Origin: Noviherbaspirillum malthae
Lineage (GTDB): Bacteria; Pseudomonadota; Gammaproteobacteria; Burkholderiales; Burkholderiaceae_D
Length of the DNA: 64,000 nt
Direction: 5' to 3'
Assembly: GCF_015352985.1 (NCBI RefSeq)
Contig: NZ_JACYXF010000006.1
Location: forward strand, 62,001 to 126,000
Of the stretch, positions 47,263-55,423 are shown in pieces (positions within the stretch are counted from its first letter, which is position 1; the number at the start of each line of letters is the position of its first letter). Made by a program: the position numbers and the translations under genes. Under the pieces are notes generated by a model. That model did not search any database. It was not told where the DNA came from and worked only from the letters and a program-made list of their open reading frames with translations.

Positions 47263-48255
47263 CTATTCGGGCTGGATATTCGCCGCCTTGATGACGCGCC
47301 CCCAGTGCTCATACTCGGCATGGGAAATCCTGGTCAGATCTTCCGGCGTGCCCGGCGTGACGCTGACGCCCTGCTGGTCCAGCTTGGACTTGACTTCCTC
47401 ATTGCCCAGCGCTTCATGCAATGCCGCAGCATAGCTGGCCACCATGTCCTTCGGCATGCCTTTCGGCCCCCAGACCGCATACCAGGCGTCGTTGTTGAAC
47501 GGAGTGATACCGCCTTCCTGCAGCGTTGCGATCTTCGGATAGGAGCGGTCGCGCTCGGCCCGCGTGGCACCGATGATTTTGAGCTTGCCCGAGGCTTCCA
47601 GCGGCGCGGCGACGTGCAGCGGCATGATGGCGAGATTGACATGTCCGCCGACCAGATCGGTGAACACGCCCGCCGATCCCTTGTAAGGCACATGCGTGAT
47701 CGTCGTGCCGGTCTGCGACGCCAGCTGTTCCATGACCAGATGGTGGAACGTTCCCTTGCCGGGCGAGCCGTAGGTCAGCTTGCCGGGATTCTTCTTCAGG
47801 TAGGCGATCAGCTCCTTCGCATTGGCCACGGGCAGGGAGGGATGAGCGACGAGGGCGAAATTCGTGCGGCCGATCATGGTGATCGGCTGAAAGCTCTGAA
47901 TGACGTCGAAGGGCACCTTCTTGTAGAAATAAGGGATGGTCAGCGCTGTCGAAGTGCCGATCATCAGCGTCTGCCCGTCGGGTGCGGCCTTGGCCACGGC
48001 ATCCATGCCGAGAATGCCGGAAGCGCCGGGCTTGTTGTCGACGATGACCGGCCTGCCGAGGCGCTGTGAAAGTCTGGGATCGAGCAGGCGCGCCATCAGG
48101 TCGGGCGTGGTGCCGGGGCTGAAGGGAACGACTATCTTGATCGGGCCGCTGCCGCTGGCTGTTTGTGCGAGGCCGGGCAGTGCGGCGCCCAGCAGCAGGC
48201 TGCCGCCCGCGGCTGCAAGCAGCGTGCGGCGTTTCGGGTTGAAGGGATGGTCCAT
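47263..48255 (-). CDS. Bug-family periplasmic substrate-binding protein
   Basis: 330 residues. The leader has a twin-arginine-like start (NPKRRTLLAAAGGSLLLGAALPGLA), then IKIVVPFSPGTTPDL, VPYKGSAGVF and a C-terminal AANIQPE. GAGGAGACACTC precedes the ATG. It is the last gene of a minus-strand run with a flavin hydroxylase, gentisate dioxygenase and an acylpyruvate hydrolase, so it most likely binds a hydroxybenzoate-type compound (inference). Confidence 0.92.
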   Translation of the reverse strand: MDHPFNPKRRTLLAAAGGSLLLGAALPGLAQTASGSGPIKIVVPFSPGTTPDLMARLLDPRLSQRLGRPVIVDNKPGASGILGMDAVAKAAPDGQTLMIGTSTALTIPYFYKKVPFDVIQSFQPITMIGRTNFALVAHPSLPVANAKELIAYLKKNPGKLTYGSPGKGTFHHLVMEQLASQTGTTITHVPYKGSAGVFTDLVGGHVNLAIMPLHVAAPLEASGKLKIIGATRAERDRSYPKIATLQEGGITPFNNDAWYAVWGPKGMPKDMVASYAAALHEALGNEEVKSKLDQQGVSVTPGTPEDLTRISHAEYEHWGRVIKAANIQPE

Positions 48256-48332
48256 GAGTGTCTCCTCGCTGTCTTTATGAAGTTTGAACTTGAATCGCAG
48301 TTCCTGCCGCCTTTCGTTCGGCGGTTCAGTGG

Positions 48333-49538
48333 TCAGCTGATCTCCGCCGCCCGGCGCACGCTGTTGATCATTGATGAGTTCAGCAGGAAGGCGCGGTGCT
48401 TCTCAGGGTTGGCGGCCGTCTGACGCATTTCATCCAGGCGCTGCGCGCGAACGCCGGGATCGCGCTCTTCAAGCAGCTTCTTGTTGCGGATCGTGATGGC
48501 TTGCACGTATTCGATATTGGTCAGGCGGCGCTGCCGGTCGTAGAGATCGAGCAGGCCGTCGTCGCTCCTGCCCTCGAGCACCGCGAGCAGCTTGTCCACG
48601 AGATTCATTGCATCATGAATGCCGCTGTTGAGCCCCATGCCGCCGAGCGGATTGTTGACGTGCGCGGCGTCGCCGGCCAGCATCACCCGACCGACGCGGA
48701 AGGTCTTGGCGACGCGCTGGTGCACGCGGTACACGCTCTTGTAAGGGATGTCGTACTCCATGTCCGGCGAGAGAAAGCCCTGGATGCGGCTTTGCACATA
48801 GCGCTCCGACAACACCTCTTCCTCGTCCATTTCCGGCTTGATGGGAAACGCAATCCGGTAGATGCCGGGAGGACCTTCGTGCGGCTGAACGAAGATGGCG
48901 CACCATTCATCCGGATCCGCAATATATGCATTGCCGGTGAAGCCCTGCTCGCGCAGGTCATAGGTGGTCGCGAAAACCAGGAAGCGCTCCGGCCAGGTAA
49001 AACCCTCGAACTCGACGTCAAGCGTCTTGCGCACGATGCTGCGTGCGCCGTCGGCACCGATCAGGTAGCTGCCGCGGATTTCCATGTCGCCGCCGTCGGA
49101 CGCGACCTTGACGGTGACGCCGTCGGCATCCTGGGTGAAGCCGGTGCACCGGTGTCCGAACAGCACCCGGGCATTCGAATAACGCGACAAGGCCCTGAAG
49201 GCAATTTCCGACAGCTTGTGCTGTTCGCAATGCAGGCGGAATGGATATGGTGTCTGGTCGGCGATCATGCCGAGATCGAACTGCGCGACGACGCCGGTGC
49301 GGCGGTCGCGAATCTGCCACTCCGGCACCTTGATGCCTTGCGCCAGGAGTTCGGACCCGATTGACAGACGGTCGAGCATTTCTACGGTCGGCGGATGGAA
49401 GGTGCCTGCGCGCAGGTCGTGCGGAATTTCCGTCGCGCATTCGAGAAGCACGACCGGAACGCCTTTTTCCGCCAGGGCGAGGGCAGCGACCAGTCCCACC
49501 GGACCGCCGCCTGAAATCACTATCGGTTTCTGTTCCAT
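48333..49538 (-). CDS. FAD-dependent aromatic hydroxylase, probably 3-hydroxybenzoate 6-hydroxylase-like
   Basis: 401 residues, class A flavin hydroxylase: SGGGPVGLVAALALAEKGV (FAD), IGADGARSIVRK (DG motif) and LAGDAAHVNNPLGGMGLNSGIHDAMNL (GD motif). The length suits 3-hydroxybenzoate 6-hydroxylases (about 400 residues), which make gentisate. A gentisate 1,2-dioxygenase gene lies immediately upstream in the same direction, supporting that assignment. It could also be a salicylate 5-hydroxylating or MhpA-like enzyme; the substrate is inferred from context. Confidence 0.82.
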   Translation of the reverse strand: MEQKPIVISGGGPVGLVAALALAEKGVPVVLLECATEIPHDLRAGTFHPPTVEMLDRLSIGSELLAQGIKVPEWQIRDRRTGVVAQFDLGMIADQTPYPFRLHCEQHKLSEIAFRALSRYSNARVLFGHRCTGFTQDADGVTVKVASDGGDMEIRGSYLIGADGARSIVRKTLDVEFEGFTWPERFLVFATTYDLREQGFTGNAYIADPDEWCAIFVQPHEGPPGIYRIAFPIKPEMDEEEVLSERYVQSRIQGFLSPDMEYDIPYKSVYRVHQRVAKTFRVGRVMLAGDAAHVNNPLGGMGLNSGIHDAMNLVDKLLAVLEGRSDDGLLDLYDRQRRLTNIEYVQAITIRNKKLLEERDPGVRAQRLDEMRQTAANPEKHRAFLLNSSMINSVRRAAEIS

Positions 49539-49628
49539 ATATTTATCGAATTGAATGCGAAACGTGGTGCATCCGCAATTGATGTCTTGAATGTCGCTGC
49601 AGATGCATGGCCAGTTCCGGAAGACGCT

Positions 49629-50687
49629 CTAGCGCGCGTCACGCTGCTCGCGCCACAGGCCGAGCGCTTCCTGCACCGGGCGGTCGGAGAAGCTGAACAG
49701 CACCGTGTTCTCCTTGACGCGGAATTCATGCGCGACCCAGCTTGGAATGACGAACACATCGTTCGGGCCGGCGTTGAAGGTCTTGTCCTGCGTGGTCACC
49801 GTCACGCCGCCCTCGATGACCGCGAAGATGGTGCCTGCGGAGCAGCGGTATGGCGCACTCGCAAACCCGGCGGGAAGCTGCTGGATATAGGCGCCGATGG
49901 TCGGCATCGCGGAGCCGCCGGTGAGCGGATTCAGATAGCGCAGCTTGTGGCCGTGGCAGGCGTCGGGCTTTCCGGAAGCTGCCATCGCGGCAAGCGATGC
50001 GCCGGCATTCGCATAGGAATAGCTGAACAGGGGCGATGCCTTGTTTGCCGGAGGCTGCCAGTCGATCGGGGCCATGTTGTTCCCATAGCGCAGGGAGCTG
50101 TCGCCGGACGGGCGCAGGAAGGCTTGCGCTTCGGTGGTGCCGGACTCGGCGAAGCTGGCATCGAGCATTGCCACCATCGGTACGTCGAGGCCGTCCAGCC
50201 AGACCATCGGCTGCCCGGTATGATTGCCGTGATCGTGCCAGGTCCATGACGGCGTGATGATGAAGTCGCCGCGCTTCATCAGCGACTGCTCGCCGTCCAC
50301 GGTGGTAAAGGCGCCGTCGCCTTCCAGGATGAGCCGCAGCGCCGATTGCGTATGCCGGTGCGCCGGCGCGACCTCGCCGGGCAGGATCATCTGCAGGCCG
50401 GCATACAGCGCCGGCGTGATCGCAGCCTTGCCGCGCATGCCGGGATTTTCCAGGATCAGCACGCGCCGCTCGGCTTCCTTTGCGGTGATGAGTTCGCCTG
50501 CCTCGTCGAGATAGGCGCGTGCCTTCGCATATTCCCAGTGCGCGGTGCGGCAATCCGACGTCGGCACCTTCGTGACCAGGTTATGCAGTTGTTCCCATAG
50601 AGGTGCGTAATCGTCGCGGCCGATCTTTTCGTAGAAGCGCTCGCGCTCGGCGCGCACTTCCGGGGATAGTTGTTTTTCATTCAGCAT
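49629..50687 (-). CDS. Gentisate 1,2-dioxygenase
   Basis: A 352-residue bicupin, the usual length of gentisate dioxygenases. The first cupin holds the iron ligands in PAHRHTQSALRLILEG (HxH) and the third histidine in SWTWHDHGN; the second cupin (GTIFAVIEGGVTV, SWVAHEF) is degenerate. The enzyme opens the ring of gentisate to maleylpyruvate. It lies between the acylpyruvate hydrolase and the hydroxylase genes on the minus strand, so the three form a gentisate pathway operon. Confidence 0.9.
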   Translation of the reverse strand: MLNEKQLSPEVRAERERFYEKIGRDDYAPLWEQLHNLVTKVPTSDCRTAHWEYAKARAYLDEAGELITAKEAERRVLILENPGMRGKAAITPALYAGLQMILPGEVAPAHRHTQSALRLILEGDGAFTTVDGEQSLMKRGDFIITPSWTWHDHGNHTGQPMVWLDGLDVPMVAMLDASFAESGTTEAQAFLRPSGDSSLRYGNNMAPIDWQPPANKASPLFSYSYANAGASLAAMAASGKPDACHGHKLRYLNPLTGGSAMPTIGAYIQQLPAGFASAPYRCSAGTIFAVIEGGVTVTTQDKTFNAGPNDVFVIPSWVAHEFRVKENTVLFSFSDRPVQEALGLWREQRDAR

Positions 50688-50730
50688 GAATGCACCTGTC
50701 TCCTTCGTTTCTCTCCGTCGTCCGCGCGGT

Positions 50731-51603
50731 TCAGCGGATGCGTACTTCCATCTCGCCGATCTGTTCGATCCTGGCTGTCATCACATCGCCCGGCTGGATC
50801 GATGCCACGCCTTCAGGCGTGCCGGTCATGATCACGTCGCCCGGATAGAGGGTATAGACGTTTGAGGCCACTTCGATCAGCTCGTCGATGCCGGTGATCA
50901 GGTCGCGCGTATTGGCGTTCTGGCGCACCTCGCCGTTGACGTGAATCGAGAAGGCAAGCTCGCCCGGGTTCGGAACCTCGTCGGCAGTGACCAGGTAAGG
51001 GCCGAGGACCGAATAGGTGTCGGCCGATTTGCGGTAGCTGCGGTCTTCGGTGCCGCGCACCGTCATGTCGAGCCCGATGCAGTAGCCGGCAATCACGCTT
51101 CTGGCATCGGCGGCCTTGACGTTCTTGCACTTCTTGCCGATGACCACTGCCAGTTCCACTTCGTGATCGTTGCGGCGGCCGGGGAAATTGATGACGACTC
51201 CCTCCGACGGGCCGACGAGGCCGGTGGCGTTTTTCAGGAAGACACCGAATTTTGCGACCGGGCTGGCGAAGCCTTCGTAGCCGGGGTTGTGCACGTTGTT
51301 GTGGATCTGCGCATCGGCTGCCGATTCTTCCACATGCAGTTTGTAATTGAGCGGGGCGGCGATGATCTTGGAGGGCGTTGCCACCGGCGACAGCAGCTTG
51401 ACTTCCTGCAGCGCGAAAGTCCTGGCGTCTTTTTTCGCTGCCAGGATGGCCTCCTGCAGCATCGGCAGGCGCTCGATCAGCAGATCGCCGGGAGCGACAG
51501 GCCATTTCAGCGCCGGCAGGGCGTCGAGCACCGCGCTTACGTCATAAACCTTGTCCTGCTCGACCACGCCGAGGCGGTTTTCGTTGAAACGGCAGATACG
51601 CAT
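50731..51603 (-). CDS. Fumarylacetoacetate hydrolase family protein, probable fumaryl-/maleylpyruvate hydrolase
   Basis: A 290-residue FAH-family protein: LNYKLHVEESA, the metal-binding EVELAVVIGKKCKNV, GYCIGLDMTVRG, and TLYPGDVIMTGTPEGV. In gentisate pathways such proteins split maleylpyruvate or fumarylpyruvate into pyruvate and maleate or fumarate. No glutathione-dependent maleylpyruvate isomerase is encoded beside it, which favours direct hydrolysis of maleylpyruvate to maleate (inference). First gene of the minus-strand operon; its promoter faces the TetR gene. Confidence 0.87.
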   Translation of the reverse strand: MRICRFNENRLGVVEQDKVYDVSAVLDALPALKWPVAPGDLLIERLPMLQEAILAAKKDARTFALQEVKLLSPVATPSKIIAAPLNYKLHVEESAADAQIHNNVHNPGYEGFASPVAKFGVFLKNATGLVGPSEGVVINFPGRRNDHEVELAVVIGKKCKNVKAADARSVIAGYCIGLDMTVRGTEDRSYRKSADTYSVLGPYLVTADEVPNPGELAFSIHVNGEVRQNANTRDLITGIDELIEVASNVYTLYPGDVIMTGTPEGVASIQPGDVMTARIEQIGEMEVRIR

Positions 51604-51644
51604 TACATCTCCTTGTTATGTTGCAATTGTCGCGAGTGCTGAAA

Positions 51645-51690
51645 TAAAATGAGCGAACTACAAAAATGAGCGTGCTCTATTTTAGTGTGC
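51645..51690. promoter_or_regulatory. Repeated/inverted motif in the TetR / gentisate cluster promoter
   Basis: AAAATGAGCG occurs twice, 18 bases apart, and the second copy is the left arm of an imperfect inverted repeat (AAAATGAGC-GT-GCTCTATTTT). Position between the divergent TetR gene and gentisate operon fits a TetR operator. Confidence 0.45.
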
Positions 51691-51843
51691 GACTTTTTGA
51701 TCAGTCAACCTGTTTTGATCGGATATTGGCGCCGCGCAAGAAACCCGGGAGGATCCTGCGACCGGGCCTGAATGAAAGAGCGTCGGGCACCGAACGGGTA
51801 TCATTGCTTTCCAGGACTTCAGTCAACATCGCTGCAGAACAAC

Positions 51844-52569
51844 ATGTCAAAACGAGAACAAGCCATGGCGGACGCCCTTGATGCGGAAGACGCGTCGCAG
51901 TCCCAGCTGGGGTTGCGCGAGCGCAGCAAGCTCGACAAGAGAAGGCGAATCAAGGCCGCGGCGCGCGCCGTCTTCATCAGCAAGGGTTACGATGCCGCGA
52001 CGACGAGAGAGATCGCCGCGCAGGCCGATGTCGGCATCGGCACTCTGTTCAACTACGCCAAGGAGAAGCGCGAACTCCTGATGATGATCATCAACGACGA
52101 CCTCGACGAGATCAATGCGTCGAGCGCCGCCACAGTTGATTTGGACTCGCCGCTGATCGACCAGCTCACCGCGTTTTTCACTGCCCGCTACGCTTACTGG
52201 GCGAGCGAGCCGGCGCTGGCGCGGCCGGCGGTGCAGGAGACCTTCGACTTCCTGGGCATCAAGGGCGAGCAGGGGCCTGAAACGGCGCGCTTCTATGCCC
52301 GTCGTCCGAAGATAGAAAAACTTCTCGCAGATATCATCGGTCGCCAGCAGGCTGCAGGAAACATCGCCGACGATGTGGAATCCTCACTGATCGCTTCGCT
52401 GTTTATGACCATTTACCTGACCGAAGTGCGGCGCTGGCTCAACCAGGCCGATCCCAGGGTCGATGCCGGCATTGCCCGGCTGCGTGAACTGCTGGCGCTG
52501 GCGATTCGCGGCATCAAGGTGCCGGAGGCGGCAAAGACGGAAAAGACCGGTAAAGGGCGAGGCGCATGA
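51844..52569 (+). CDS. TetR-family transcriptional regulator
   Basis: 241 residues from this ATG. The N-terminal TetR domain is clear (RIKAAARAVFISKGYDAATTREIAAQADVGIGTLFNYAKEKRELL), followed by an all-helical ligand domain and a basic C-terminal tail (KTEKTGKGRGA). Alternative starts lie 24 codons upstream and seven codons downstream; no strong ribosome site decides. Divergent from the gentisate cluster, which it probably represses, and directly ahead of the xdhC-like gene. Confidence 0.88.
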   Translation: MSKREQAMADALDAEDASQSQLGLRERSKLDKRRRIKAAARAVFISKGYDAATTREIAAQADVGIGTLFNYAKEKRELLMMIINDDLDEINASSAATVDLDSPLIDQLTAFFTARYAYWASEPALARPAVQETFDFLGIKGEQGPETARFYARRPKIEKLLADIIGRQQAAGNIADDVESSLIASLFMTIYLTEVRRWLNQADPRVDAGIARLRELLALAIRGIKVPEAAKTEKTGKGRGA

Positions 52570-52583
52570 ATTCGCGCACCGGA

Positions 52584-52626
52584 TTGTTCGGGAATTCAAA
52601 TCACCTGATTCAATATTATTGCTTCT
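52584..52626 (+). promoter_or_regulatory. Shared promoter element, copy D (xdhC-like gene)
   Basis: TTGTTC, 29 bases, TTGCTTCT, as in copies A to C; the box region TATT(A/G)TTGCTTCTTTTCC is almost the same as copy A. It lies 14 bases after the TetR stop and ends 115 bases before the xdhC-like ATG. Confidence 0.7.
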
Positions 52627-52741
52627 TTTCCTGAAGAGGCTGGTTTACATTCGGTTCGCCGGCACACTGCGGCAGCGGCCAGCTCCGCTCGCATCGACGG
52701 TCGGCGACAATGGAAAGACGAGAAAGACGACATAGGCAAGC

Positions 52742-53761
52742 ATGTACAGCATCGATTACGAAGTCCTCAACCAGGCCGCGGCCTGGTTCGCCGCCGGCAA
52801 GCAGTGCGAACTCGTCACCGTCATCAAGACCTGGGGTTCCAGCCCGCGTCCCGAAGGCGCCATCATGGCCATGTCCGAAGACGGCGAGGTGATCGGCTCG
52901 GTATCGGGCGGCTGCATCGAAGACGATTTGATCGCACGCGTGCGCAGCGAGGGCATCACCAGAACCAGGCCCGAGCTCGTCACCTACGGCATTACCGCCG
53001 ATGAGGCGCACCGCTTCGGATTGCCCTGCGGCGGCACCATCCAGCTTCTCATCGAACCGCTGGCCGCGCACAGCCGCATCCGGGAACTGCTGGCCCAGCT
53101 GCAGCAGCGCCAGCTGGTGATGCGCACCATCGATCTGGCCAGCGGCGAAGCGGTGCTGACGCCGGCTTCTCCCGACATGCAGCTGCGCGTGACCGACGAG
53201 GCCATCACCACAATACACGGCCCGCGCTGGCGCCTGATCATCATCGGGGCGGGGCAGCTGTCGGCCTTTCTTGCCACGATTGCGGCGGGCATGGATTACC
53301 ACGTCACCGTCTGCGATCCGCGGGAAGAATACCGTGCCGGCTGGCAGGTGCCGGGCGTGAGCGTCGTGCATGCGATGCCCGACGATCTCGTGATCGACAT
53401 GGGCCTCGATGCCCGCAGTGCAGTGGTCGCACTGACCCATGATCCCAAGCTCGACGACCTGGCGATCATGGAAGCGCTTCGTTCGCCGGCTTTCTATGTG
53501 GGCGCCATCGGTTCGCGCGTAAACAATGCCAAACGCAGGGAAAGGCTCAAGCTGTTCGACCTGACCGATGAGCAGCTGGAAAAACTGCACGGCCCTATCG
53601 GCCTGTACATCGGCAGCAAGACGCCCGCAGAAATCGCCGTCTCGATTCTGGCCGAACTGACTGCGGTGAAGAATGGCGTGGCGATACCGTCGGACATGCG
53701 TGTGCAGGACGCCAAAGACAGTGCAGCTGTGCAGGCCACCGGCAGCAGCTGTGCCGTCTGA
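52742..53761 (+). CDS. XdhC/CoxI-family molybdenum hydroxylase maturation factor
   Basis: 339 residues with both XdhC domains: the N-terminal XdhC_CoxI module (VIKTWGSSPRPEGAIMAMSEDG, GSVSGGCIEDDLIARV with its cysteine) and a C-terminal Rossmann module (LIIIGAGQLSAFLATIAAGMDYHVTVCDPR, GAIGSRVNNAKRRERL). XdhC proteins bind molybdenum cofactor and deliver it in sulfurated form to xanthine-dehydrogenase-type enzymes. The only such enzyme in the window is encoded 9 kb away at 38617-43019. A shared promoter element links the two. Confidence 0.9.
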   Translation: MYSIDYEVLNQAAAWFAAGKQCELVTVIKTWGSSPRPEGAIMAMSEDGEVIGSVSGGCIEDDLIARVRSEGITRTRPELVTYGITADEAHRFGLPCGGTIQLLIEPLAAHSRIRELLAQLQQRQLVMRTIDLASGEAVLTPASPDMQLRVTDEAITTIHGPRWRLIIIGAGQLSAFLATIAAGMDYHVTVCDPREEYRAGWQVPGVSVVHAMPDDLVIDMGLDARSAVVALTHDPKLDDLAIMEALRSPAFYVGAIGSRVNNAKRRERLKLFDLTDEQLEKLHGPIGLYIGSKTPAEIAVSILAELTAVKNGVAIPSDMRVQDAKDSAAVQATGSSCAV

Positions 53762-54046
53762 CATGGGGCGATGCTTTCCAGGTATGGTTTCGATATGGCA
53801 ATAATCCTCGGTGTTTTTGCCGCTTGCAAAGACTTTACCATCCTGTCCAAGATATCAAGCTTCAAGAACAATCCTCCTCCGCAACGCCGCCGGGCACGCC
53901 GTACCGAGTCTCGCATTTACGAGTAAGCTTACGAACGGGCCTGCGTTTTACCCGACGCAGTTTCCCGCTTACCCGCCACCCGCAACAGTCGATATGGATC
54001 GAAGCCGATTTCATTCGCGCGGGCACGACTCATACAAGGAGTTGAC

Positions 54047-55423
54047 ATGGAAGCGAGCGCAGTTCCTGCCGTACTATCGCTGATCGGCAATACCCCGCTG
54101 ATACCGGTGACCCGTCTGGATACCGGCCCATGCCGGCTGTTCCTCAAACTCGAATCCCAAAACCCCGGCGGCTCCATCAAGGACCGCATCGGCCTGGGCA
54201 TGATCGAAGCGGCGGAGCGCGAAGGCCTCCTGAAGCCGGGCGGCACCGTGCTGGAAGCAACCGCGGGAAACACCGGCCTCGGCCTGGCGCTGGTTGCCTC
54301 CGCCAAGGGTTACCGGATCGTGCTGGTGGTGCCCGACAAGATGTCGACAGAGAAAATATTGCACCTCAAGGCCATGGGGGCGGAAGTGCACGTCACCCGC
54401 TCCGATGTCGGCAAGGGCCATCCCGAATACTATCAAGACTATGCCGCGAGACTGGCGCAGGAAATACCCGGCGCCTTCTTCACCGACCAGTTCAACAACC
54501 CGAACAATCCGCGTGCGCATGAACTGACGACCGCGCCGGAAATCTGGGAGCAGATGCAGCACCGGGTGGACGCCATCGTCTGCGGTGTCGGCTCGGCCGG
54601 CACGATCACCGGAATGACGCGATTCTTCCGCAGCAGGAAGCAGGATGTGGAATTCGTACTGGCGGACCCGAAAGGATCGGTGCTGGCGGAATACGTCGCT
54701 ACAGGCAGGGTGGCCGACACCAGCGGTTCGTGGGCGGTGGAAGGCATCGGCGAGGATTTCATTCCGGCGATCGCCGACCTGTCCACGGTCAGGCGGGCCT
54801 ACACCATCAGCGACGAGGAGAGTTTCGGCGCGGCACGCGAACTGGTGCGCGCCGAGGGCATACTCGCCGGTTCATCCACCGGCACGCTGCTCGCCGCGGC
54901 CTTGCGCTACTGCCGCGAACAGACCGAGCCCAAGCGCGTGGTGACCTTCGTATGCGACACCGGCACCCGCTATCTCTCCAAGCTCTACAACGACAAGTGG
55001 ATGTTCGACCAGGGCCTGCTGAAGCGGAAATCCTATGGCGATCTGCGCGACCTGATCGGCCAGCGATTCGACGAGGGCGGCGTGATTACCGTGGACATAA
55101 CGGATACGCTGATGACGGCGTTCAATCGCATGCGCGCTGCGCAGATATCGCAGGTGCCGGTCATTCATGACGGCAAGGTGGTCGGCATCATCGACGAGTC
55201 GGACCTGGTGCTGAAGGTGGCTGCCGATGCGAACCTGTTCCGCAGCCCTGTCGGCGATACCATGACCAGCCAGCTCGAGACGCTGCATCCCGGCGGCAGC
55301 CTGGAACAGCTGCGGTCAACGCTGGACCGCGGCCTGACCGCCATCATTGCCGACGAGGCCCGCTTCTATGGCCTCATCACCCGCTCCGACCTTCTCAACC
55401 ACTTGCGCAGGACGCTATCGTGA
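54047..55423 (+). CDS. Cystathionine beta-synthase (PLP fold with CBS domain pair)
   Basis: 458 residues: a fold-type II PLP domain with NPGGSIKDR (K45 forms the Schiff base), EATAGNTGLGLALVA and GVGSAGTITG, followed from about residue 335 by two CBS domains (DTLMTAFNRMRAAQISQVPVIHDGKVVGIIDESD; then GLITRSDLLNHL). It condenses serine and homocysteine to cystathionine, the first step of reverse transsulfuration; the CBS pair may bind a regulatory nucleotide. AAGGAG stands before the ATG. The stop overlaps the start of the next gene (GTGA). Confidence 0.9.
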   Translation: MEASAVPAVLSLIGNTPLIPVTRLDTGPCRLFLKLESQNPGGSIKDRIGLGMIEAAEREGLLKPGGTVLEATAGNTGLGLALVASAKGYRIVLVVPDKMSTEKILHLKAMGAEVHVTRSDVGKGHPEYYQDYAARLAQEIPGAFFTDQFNNPNNPRAHELTTAPEIWEQMQHRVDAIVCGVGSAGTITGMTRFFRSRKQDVEFVLADPKGSVLAEYVATGRVADTSGSWAVEGIGEDFIPAIADLSTVRRAYTISDEESFGAARELVRAEGILAGSSTGTLLAAALRYCREQTEPKRVVTFVCDTGTRYLSKLYNDKWMFDQGLLKRKSYGDLRDLIGQRFDEGGVITVDITDTLMTAFNRMRAAQISQVPVIHDGKVVGIIDESDLVLKVAADANLFRSPVGDTMTSQLETLHPGGSLEQLRSTLDRGLTAIIADEARFYGLITRSDLLNHLRRTLS

